DNA of 58,580 nt from Amphibacillus sp. MSJ-3 (lineage in GTDB: Bacteria > Bacillota > Bacilli > Bacillales > Amphibacillaceae), in assembly GCF_018919165.1 (NCBI RefSeq), contig NZ_JAHLQM010000015.1:1-58580 (forward strand), written 5' to 3'. This document shows, in pieces, positions 52,926 through 58,580 of this stretch. Each line of letters opens with the position of its first letter. Positions within the stretch are counted from its first letter, which is position 1. The notes beneath the pieces are model-generated. The model did not search any database and was not told where the DNA came from. It saw only the letters and a list, made by a program, of their open reading frames with translations. Made by a program: the position numbers and the translations under genes.

Positions 52926-54419
52926 TTAGCGAAATGCCGCTAAATCATGATTAAGTTGTTTTGTTGATGGATAGATTTGTTGGTAAAGTTCAAAAATCCT
53001 TTGATATTTCTCCACATTTTCCTGGATAGGATGATAGGTTTTGGTATAGGCAACAAAATCTTTTGCACAATCTGCCAATGTCGGGTACCAACCTGATCCT
53101 ACTGCTGCTATAATAGCTGCTCCCATACCTGGTCCTTGTTCATTTGCTAATGTCACTACATCTGCATTAAAGATGTCAGCTTGCATTTGTAACCATAGAT
53201 CACTTTTCGCTCCACCACCAATTGCAACAACTTTTGAAATATGCTTACCTTTACGACGGAAAATTTCAACCGATTCATTTAAACTAAACGTAATTCCTTC
53301 AATAACCGCACGAGCAAAGTCCCCTCGCGTATGATTTGCCTGCATACCAATAAAACTAGCACGAATTGCACTATCTGGATACGGTGTCCTTTCGCCCACA
53401 ATATAAGGCGAAAAAAGCAATCCTTTTGCACCTACTGTTGATGCTTTTGCTTCAGTAATCAATTCCTCAAATGAAATATCTTTAGCAAACGTATCTTTAA
53501 ACCAACTTAAGCTATAGCCTGCTGCTAATGTTACCCCCATCGTATAAAAAGCAGATGGGTCACCATGATTAAAGTAATGAACCTGTCCCTGGAAATCCTT
53601 ATCGCCAGTTGCTTCATAAGATAAAACAACACCAGAAGTTCCTGTACTACTCAATGTTAAGCCATCCTCTAAAATACCTGCCCCAATTGCGCCACAAGCA
53701 TTATCAGCACCACCCGCAAAGACTTTGCAAGAAGTAGATAAGCCTGTTTCATTTGCTACATCTGCTAGAATCGTTCCTGTTTGTTGATCCGAACCAACTA
53801 ATGTTGGGCACAGTGAACGGGGAATACCATTTTTCTCACACATCTCTTCACTCCATGTCTTTTCAGCAACATTCAGAAGTAGAGTGCCTGCCGCATCCGA
53901 AAAATCCATACTAATATCACCAGCTAAAGCATAGCGTACATAATCTTTGGGTAATAAAAAAACCTTTGCTTTTTTAAAAATCTCCGGTTCATGTTTTTTC
54001 ACCCAAAGTAACTTTGGTAAAGTAAAGCCTTCTAATGCAGGGTTTTTTGTTAATTCATATAAGCGCTCTAGCCCAACATTTTGTTCAATCTCACGGCACT
54101 CAGCAGTTGTTCGGGTATCATTCCACAAAATCGCCCGTCTAAGTGGTTGATCATTTTCATCTAATAAAACTAGACCATGCATTTGCCCAGATAAACTCAA
54201 TCCTTCAATTAATGATGGATCATCCATTCGGTCAGTTAATTCTTTTAATGCACACTTTGTCTGTTTAACCCAATCTTCTGGATCCTGTTCACTATAACCT
54301 GGTTTATCGTGATAAAGTGGATAATCCTTTGATACCTCATCTACAACTTGACCTGTTTTTGATACGAGTAATACTTTTACTGCACTTGTTCCAAGGTCAA
54401 CCCCCACAACATAATTCAT
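52926..54419 (-). CDS. xylB: Xylulokinase XylB
   Basis: A 497-residue FGGY kinase phosphorylating D-xylulose. It begins YVVGVDLGTSAVKVLLV with the phosphate-binding loop, and has SLSGQMHGLVLLDENDQPL, RRAILWNDTRT, LLPKDYVRYALAGDISMDFSDAAGTLLLN, FAGGADNACGAIGAG and VVAIGGGAKSDLWLQMQADI. The SGQMHG and DASGT-like segments separate xylulokinase from other FGGY kinases. It follows xylA by 65 bases with a strong hairpin between, and ends the operon. Confidence 0.96.
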   Translation of the reverse strand: MNYVVGVDLGTSAVKVLLVSKTGQVVDEVSKDYPLYHDKPGYSEQDPEDWVKQTKCALKELTDRMDDPSLIEGLSLSGQMHGLVLLDENDQPLRRAILWNDTRTTAECREIEQNVGLERLYELTKNPALEGFTLPKLLWVKKHEPEIFKKAKVFLLPKDYVRYALAGDISMDFSDAAGTLLLNVAEKTWSEEMCEKNGIPRSLCPTLVGSDQQTGTILADVANETGLSTSCKVFAGGADNACGAIGAGILEDGLTLSSTGTSGVVLSYEATGDKDFQGQVHYFNHGDPSAFYTMGVTLAAGYSLSWFKDTFAKDISFEELITEAKASTVGAKGLLFSPYIVGERTPYPDSAIRASFIGMQANHTRGDFARAVIEGITFSLNESVEIFRRKGKHISKVVAIGGGAKSDLWLQMQADIFNADVVTLANEQGPGMGAAIIAAVGSGWYPTLADCAKDFVAYTKTYHPIQENVEKYQRIFELYQQIYPSTKQLNHDLAAFR

Positions 54420-54440
54420 TTATGAACCTCCTTCAATATA

Positions 54441-54477
54441 AATCATGCGAATAGTGCCGAGCACAATTCGCATGATT
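54441..54477 (-). terminator. Stable hairpin between xylA and xylB
   Basis: Perfect 12-bp arms AATCATGCGAAT and ATTCGCATGATT around a 13-base loop. The tail on the minus strand (TATATTG) is only moderately T-rich, so partial termination or mRNA stabilisation giving xylA in excess over xylB is likely. Confidence 0.65.
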
Positions 54478-54484
54478 CACTTTA

Positions 54485-55798
54485 TTAGATATTTAATAGA
54501 TATTGATTAATTCTTGCTTTAATTTTCTCAACTTGACCAGAGCGAATCTCAATATTTTCTATATCAATTGCATGAGCTTCAAGCTCTTTTAGATTTGTTT
54601 GACCTGAGGTAATCTTCTTACCAATTTCCGAGTTAAATGTTTTATAGCGCTCATCAACGATATTTTCAAAGAAGCGGTCATCAATCATTTTTTGGGCAAC
54701 TCGTAAGCCAATTGCAAAAGCGTCCATTCCAGCAATATGGGCATGGAATAGATCTTCTGTTTCAAATGAACCACGACGTACTTTAGCATCAAAGTTCAAA
54801 CCACCACGACCTAGGCCACCATTTTTAAGAATCTCATACATAGCTAGTGTTGTTGCATATAGATCTGTTGGGAATTCGTCTGTATCCCAACCAAGTAATG
54901 GATCCCCTTGGTTTGCATCGACAGAACCTAACATCCCACTTTCACGTGCGACGCGTAATTCATGCTCAAAAGTATGACCAGCTAGTGTTGCATGATTGGC
55001 TTCAATGTTAAATTTAAAATGATCTTGTAGATCATACTGATATAAGAAGGCGGTTGCAGTTGCTACATCATAATCATATTGATGTGTAGTTGGCTCTTTC
55101 GGTTTTGGCTCAATTAGGAATTGTGCATCAAAGCCTATTTCTTTAGCATAGTCTATTGACATATGGAATAATTTCGCTAGATTTTCTTGTTCTAGTTTCA
55201 AGTTTGTGTTTAGGAGTGATTCATATCCTTCACGGCCACCCCAGAAGACATAATTTTCAGCCCCTAACTCTTTACCCACTTCTAAGCCCTTTTTAATCTT
55301 GGCGGCAGCATAGGCATACACATCTGCATGTGATGTTGTTCCCGCTCCATGTGTCCAGCGTGGGTTAGTAAACATATTTGCCGTGTTCCACAGTAGCTTT
55401 GTTTTACTATCCTTCATGTAGTCTTTCATCATTGCAACGATTTCATCAACATTTTTATTTGACTCCCGCAATGTAGCGCCTTCAGGTGCTATATCTACAT
55501 CATGAAAACAGAAGAAGGGTGCATCAATTTTTTCAAAGAATTCAAATGCTGCATCTACACGAGCCTTCGCTAAATCCATTCCTTTCAAATGATCCCAAGG
55601 GCGAATTGCCGTCCCTGCACCAAACGGATCACTTCCATCAGCAACAAAGGTATGCCAATATGCAATACCAAAACGAAGGATTTCTTCCATTGTCTTGCCA
55701 CCGATTTTCTCCTCCGGGTTATAAAACTTAAATGCATATGGATTATCTGAATGACGTCCTTCATATTTTACTTTCGTAATTCCATCAAAATATGCCAT
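54485..55798 (-). CDS. xylA: Xylose isomerase XylA
   Basis: A 437-residue class II xylose isomerase. It starts [29 protein letters not shown] and carries the catalytic [12 protein letters not shown] and [18 protein letters not shown] motifs, [17 protein letters not shown] with the metal ligands, [19 protein letters not shown], and [19 protein letters not shown]. First gene of xylAB, behind GGAGG. A palindromic operator and a cre-like site lie upstream, and no xylR or xylose transporter gene is adjacent. Confidence 0.97.
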   Translation of the reverse strand: MAYFDGITKVKYEGRHSDNPYAFKFYNPEEKIGGKTMEEILRFGIAYWHTFVADGSDPFGAGTAIRPWDHLKGMDLAKARVDAAFEFFEKIDAPFFCFHDVDIAPEGATLRESNKNVDEIVAMMKDYMKDSKTKLLWNTANMFTNPRWTHGAGTTSHADVYAYAAAKIKKGLEVGKELGAENYVFWGGREGYESLLNTNLKLEQENLAKLFHMSIDYAKEIGFDAQFLIEPKPKEPTTHQYDYDVATATAFLYQYDLQDHFKFNIEANHATLAGHTFEHELRVARESGMLGSVDANQGDPLLGWDTDEFPTDLYATTLAMYEILKNGGLGRGGLNFDAKVRRGSFETEDLFHAHIAGMDAFAIGLRVAQKMIDDRFFENIVDERYKTFNSEIGKKITSGQTNLKELEAHAIDIENIEIRSGQVEKIKARINQYLLNI

Positions 55799-55856
55799 CT
55801 TTAAAAGCCTCCAAAAAATTTTTTTATTAACCTAATACCTGTATTTTATCACGAAC

Positions 55857-55887
55857 AACTTAGTTAGTCTATCAGATTAACTAAGTT
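55857..55887 (-). promoter_or_regulatory. XylR-type operator upstream of xylA
   Basis: Perfect 10-bp arms AACTTAGTTA and TAACTAAGTT separated by 11 bases, 59-89 bases before the xylA start. The size and TTAGTT...AACTAA pattern follow the Bacillus xyl operator, so a XylR repressor encoded elsewhere probably acts here. Confidence 0.75.
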
Positions 55888-55899
55888 TTATTTAAAAAA

Positions 55900-55913
55900 T
55901 TTAGCGCTTACAT
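55900..55913 (-). promoter_or_regulatory. cre-like CcpA site upstream of xylA
   Basis: On the minus strand TGTAAGCGCTAAAT matches the strong core TGTAAGCG of the cre consensus and 12 of 14 positions overall. It lies just upstream of the XylR-type operator. Confidence 0.55.
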
Positions 55914-56002
55914 TTCTGTTAATTCAATGGTTTATTTATAATCACTTGATGTTAATCCATCACGATTACCCTTGATAGAGGGTCGCACCTTCAATGATAG
56001 TC

Positions 56003-56297
56003 ATAAAGTGAAACTTCAATCCGTGGGGGCTTGGGACTACAGAATCTGATGAGTTTAGTCTGCCTTCCCCTTTCCCGCATTGATCGGGACTGGGACTGGG
56101 ACTGCGGTTACTCGTTCCACCGAAGAGATTTGCGGTTACTCGTCCCACCAAATACATTTTGTTACTTCCACAAGGGGATGACCCAAAGACCCTTGAACCA
56201 ATCGGTACGTTACTGTCAGTTGATCTCCTACTTACAATCCTTACTTTCCTTCAAATGCTTGAAGTGGGAGGCTTACTAATAGTTGCACTGCGATAAA
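56003..56297 (+). repeat. Dispersed intergenic repeat, copy H (+)
   Basis: About 295 bp from ATAAAGTGAAACTTCAATCC to AATAGTTGCACTGCGATAAA. It has GAGTTTAGTCTGCCTTCCCC, tandem GGGACTGGGACTGGGACTGCGG, two GGTTACTCGTYCCACC units, CACAAGGGGATGACC and the right-hand inverted arms with CTTTCCTTCAAATGC. It is very similar to copy C. It lies between xylA and the pentapeptide-repeat gene. Confidence 0.88.
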
Positions 56298-56365
56298 GTA
56301 AAATCAGATGAATCATTTTCGCCCCTGCAAATACAATTAAATTGAAACAGTTTGGCACTTAGGAG

Positions 56366-57001
56366 TTATTTAACAATCAAACCTAGTAATGTTGATAACT
56401 GTTGAGCTTGAGTTTGATTCACAATACATCCCTTAAGATCTTGCATTCTAACAGTAATTTGATCAAATGTCGAAGAGCTAAAATCAATATCTTTTAGAGC
56501 TGTATTGGAAAAGTTAGCACCTGATAATTCACAAATATCAAAGTAGACCTTATTCCACTTGTTATGGTAGAAGTCTACTTGTCTTAATAAACATTCACGG
56601 TAGTGGACGAATTTCTGTGTACAATACCCCATTCCTGCCAATTGGAGATTACAATGATTAAAGCTTACATGTTGAAATCTTCCATCCCCCATCATGATAC
56701 CTGTTAGCTGACATCGGTTAAATTCTACGCCTTGCATCGTTACTTCATCAAACTGAGCATTGGATAGATTACAACGTTCAAACTGAACATCTCGTAAATA
56801 CATTTTTTCAAAGACAACCTCTTCAAAGACAACTTGACGAAAAACAACATTGATAAACTCAATACCTTCAATATCTTTAGCTACTATCACACAATTTTCA
56901 ATGACAAGGTCTGTTATATAAGGGTCGCTTTGTTCAAAAAAAGAATCAAAATCAGTTATAAGTTTTTCAGCAGTAATATTTGGTTTATTTACTTTATTCA
57001 T
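56366..57001 (-). CDS. Pentapeptide-repeat protein
   Basis: A 211-residue protein made almost wholly of degenerate pentapeptide repeats between residues 45 and 195, for example YLRDVQFERCNLSNAQFDEV, VEFNRCQLTGI and ICELSGANFSNTALKDIDFS, with a bulky residue (F/L/C) at the central position every five residues. It should fold as a right-handed quadrilateral beta-helix. Length is close to that of Qnr/McbG-type gyrase-protecting proteins, but the repeat type alone does not prove that role, and many such proteins have other or unknown functions. It has no signal peptide and stands alone. GGAGG precedes the ATG at 57001. Confidence 0.8.
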   Translation of the reverse strand: MNKVNKPNITAEKLITDFDSFFEQSDPYITDLVIENCVIVAKDIEGIEFINVVFRQVVFEEVVFEKMYLRDVQFERCNLSNAQFDEVTMQGVEFNRCQLTGIMMGDGRFQHVSFNHCNLQLAGMGYCTQKFVHYRECLLRQVDFYHNKWNKVYFDICELSGANFSNTALKDIDFSSSTFDQITVRMQDLKGCIVNQTQAQQLSTLLGLIVK

Positions 57002-57120
57002 AGGGTAGACCTCCTTTTGATTTTAGCTACATTTTCTTTATATACATGTGAACTAAGTTATTTGGGATGTAACATTTAAATGTTAGTAAATCGCACAAGC
57101 TTTTTGGTAGTACGTTTGAT
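57002..57120. other. Upstream of the pentapeptide-repeat gene
   Basis: AT-rich leader carrying the promoter of the minus-strand gene, abutting the broken polymerase remnant. No defined operator seen. Confidence 0.35.
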
Positions 57121-57124
57121 ATTG

Positions 57125-57563
57125 CAATGAAAATGTAGCGAGATTAAGAAAAAACTGACTAATAACAAGTCTGATAAAGCTATCGATTGGTTATTCAAAA
57201 GATGTTGCGCAAAGTGGATTTAATCATCAAATGACAATCGAAGGGACGGACTCTTCAAAGAAACTCAAAAACTACATGCTATTTATATTTAACAATTATT
57301 ATGAACATTTACCGGTGAGAGTAGTAAATGTTACCTTTGGCAAACTTCAACCAAAACAGTCGTTACAATTAAGTTTCTTTGAACCAATGAAAGAAATAAT
57401 CAAGACTGAAGAATTAGACAAAACAATTGAACACATAAGAAGTAAATACGGATATACTTCTTTGTTACATGCTTCGAGCTTATTAGATGGTGGAATGGCT
57501 AAATATAGGGCGAATTTACTGTGTGGTCACAGATCAGGAAAGGATGAGCAAAAATTAAGATAG
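57125..57563 (+). pseudogene. Remnant of a Y-family DNA polymerase (UmuC/UvrX-like), C-terminal part
   Basis: The frame ending at 57563 reads KLSIGYSKDVAQSGFNHQM, then VRVVNVTFGKL, LQLSFFEPMKE, IRSKYGYTSLLHASSLLDGG and a final KYRANLLCGHRSG. These are the conserved little-finger and C-terminal features of UmuC/UvrX error-prone polymerases. The palm and catalytic domains are missing. Just upstream, a different frame reads VARLRKKLTNNKSDKAI, consistent with a frameshift near 57190. So this is a decayed, 5'-deleted gene with at least one frameshift, not a functional polymerase. A full gene would be about 420 codons. Confidence 0.75.
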
Positions 57564-57730
57564 CATTAAAAAAAGAGGAACAGAGCCCATACAAGGGAAT
57601 CATAATTACACAATTCAGGTAAAATGATACAACTGAATGTACTACATTTCTTTGCGTATTTATATATTACAACTAAACATCTCAGCGTTAGTACATTCTA
57701 GACTCTTGTCAAGAGTAAAGATTTGAAAGC
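57564..57730. other. Spacer, nothing recognised
   Basis: AT-rich sequence between the polymerase remnant and the terminator of the secreted-protein gene. No gene or RNA motif seen. Confidence 0.4.
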
Positions 57731-57736
57731 AGATAA

Positions 57737-57818
57737 TAAAGCACCAGTATACTTAATCAACACTAATATTTAGAACCGAAACTAGTTATTGAAAACTTAT
57801 TATACTGGTGCTTTAATT
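57737..57818 (-). terminator. Long-loop inverted repeat after the secreted-protein gene
   Basis: Arms AAAGCACCAGTATA and TATACTGGTGCTTT are perfect over 14 bp, separated by about 50 bases. On the minus strand it is followed by ATTATCTGC. It may act as a terminator or be the relic of an inserted element. Confidence 0.5.
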
Positions 57819-57851
57819 ACTTTATTGATAATTTTTTACATTCTAACGTTA

Positions 57852-58331
57852 TTATTTGGGTACCCAATCAACTGCACCAAGTTTACCACTTCCACTACCT
57901 TTTACTACCAATCTATATTTTGTTCCTGCTTTTAAACCAGAGTAGTACCTCACGTGATAACCACTTCCGAAAGTCTGCCACTTATTGTAAGCTACTCCCC
58001 AATTATCAGTACTAGCAGAAAAAGTACCAACACCAATTTCATAAGTAGTAGATCTGTTGTTAGTTGAATAAACTTGCAAACCAGGATTTCTCGTAGTAAA
58101 GGTTATTGGAACAACCCACCATCTATCCACGGAAAATCTAGCATCAAAAAGAAATCTCTCATTACCCATCAATGGCTCAACAGAACTATTCAATATTTCA
58201 CCATAGTTTTCTGTTGGATCTAAATCATCAGGGGGAAATTCAATTTTCTCCTCTGCCAAAAAAACAGAATCTGGTCTAATAAACGAAAGAGAAAAAATAA
58301 TACTAATTAATAAAATTTTTGCCATTTTCAT
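57852..58331 (-). CDS. Secreted protein of unknown function, 159 aa
   Basis: A small exported protein with a Sec-type signal peptide (KMAKILLISIIFSLSFIRPDSVFLA) likely cut before EEKIEF. The mature part of about 130 residues is acidic at the start, then rich in aromatic, Gly, Ser and Thr residues (DRWWVVPITFTTRNPG, VYNKW-type and GSGYHVRYYSGLKAGTKYRLVVKGSGSG), suggesting a beta-sandwich. No cysteine pair or catalytic motif is seen and I do not recognise the family. It lacks a cell-wall anchor. GGAGG stands 8 bases before the ATG. It lies beside mobile-element sequence and a polymerase remnant, so it may be an accessory gene gained by transfer. Confidence 0.7.
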   Translation of the reverse strand: MKMAKILLISIIFSLSFIRPDSVFLAEEKIEFPPDDLDPTENYGEILNSSVEPLMGNERFLFDARFSVDRWWVVPITFTTRNPGLQVYSTNNRSTTYEIGVGTFSASTDNWGVAYNKWQTFGSGYHVRYYSGLKAGTKYRLVVKGSGSGKLGAVDWVPK

Positions 58332-58495
58332 TTAACTCCCCTCCTATTAATATGCGTATTGTCAAAAGTTTCTTAGTAAACCTTGATTTTTGGTTGATTT
58401 CATGCCATTAAACATTAAAAAACTTGCCACCCCCTTAGATTTAGGGTATTAGTGAGGTAACCACACACACAAATACCTAAAAAGGATGTGACAAG

Positions 58496-58580
58496 TTGTT
58501 ACCTCAACTTATATACTATTTACTTCAATATATCAAGTTTCAAGAATCAATTATTTATAAACTTCTAGGAATCATCTTAG
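58496..58580 (+). CDS. Probable transposase, 5' end only (cut by window edge)
   Basis: From a TTG at 58496, 9 bases after AAAGGA, an open frame reads LPQLIYYLLQYIKFQESIIYKLL... to the edge without a stop. This hydrophobic start resembles the N-terminus of a DDE-type transposase common in Bacillaceae, and a short AT-rich non-coding leader with CTTGCCACCCCCTTAG precedes it. The assignment rests on 28 residues and is tentative. Confidence 0.35.
   Translation, partial: MLPQLIYYLLQYIKFQESIIYKLLGIIL

Noticed and set aside
1-58580. CRISPR arrays, tRNA or rRNA genes, prophage modules
   Set aside because: No regularly spaced direct repeats, cloverleaf-like sequences, rRNA stretches or phage structural genes were seen.

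Overview
The window looks like the chromosome of a low-GC Gram-positive rod of the Bacillaceae, most plausibly a halophilic or alkaliphilic, fermentative member such as the Amphibacillus/Halolactibacillus group. This is inferred from gene content, not from a marker gene. Supporting content is an ectABC ectoine operon, mixed-acid fermentation genes (pflB-pflA, adhE) with Rex- and CcpA-type sites, pentose and deoxyhexose catabolism (xylAB, rhaAB), and isoprenoid synthesis by the mevalonate route (mvk-mvaD-mvaK2 plus type 2 isomerase fni). No respiratory genes, rRNA, tRNA, CRISPR array or prophage were seen.

Layout. 1-460: 5' part of an IS200/IS605-type tnpA running off the left edge. 0.5-8 kb: a small unknown gene, trhO, murB, rhaBA and argF behind tandem ARG boxes. 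8-16.8 kb: a DUF4349 lipoprotein, ddl, a DUF4064 protein, a DJ-1/PfpI protein, thiD-thiM-thiE behind a TPP riboswitch, lepB, a flavodoxin with a Fur box in its promoter, and an Ohr-type peroxidase. 17-24 kb: pflB-pflA, then a 1 kb regulatory gap, a small ORF and adhE. 24-34.5 kb: an orphan ABC ATPase, ectABC, a YueI-like protein, a three-gene ABC importer of the TrpXYZ type, fni, pepT and an acidic lipoprotein. 34.5-34.7 kb: a cluster of DnaA boxes between convergent genes. 34.8-47.6 kb: a fused serine dehydratase, a TSUP transporter, a ROK kinase, a TetR regulator with a divergent ABC exporter, and a five-gene two-component/ABC-2 locus resembling the linearmycin-resistance (lnrJKLMN) locus. 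48-56 kb: mvaK2-mvaD-mvk, pdxK, xylB-xylA. 56-58.6 kb: a pentapeptide-repeat protein, a broken Y-family polymerase remnant, a secreted protein and the start of another probable IS.

The most striking non-genic signal is a family of eight dispersed intergenic repeats of about 50-311 bp. They share imperfect terminal inverted repeats and internal hairpins, occur in both orientations, and differ mainly by internal deletion. They look like MITEs or a structured-RNA repeat. The second is the DnaA-box cluster away from any dnaA gene. A third is a serine dehydratase whose subunits are fused in alpha-beta-ACT order, the reverse of the familiar single-chain enzyme.

Much of the regulation can be read from the DNA: Rex and cre sites before the adhE unit, cre sites before pflB, rhaB and xylA, a 31-bp XylR-type operator before xylA, a Fur box in the flavodoxin promoter, ARG boxes before argF and a TPP riboswitch before thiDME. 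The matching regulator genes lie outside the window. All functional calls rest on reading motifs by eye, with no database search.
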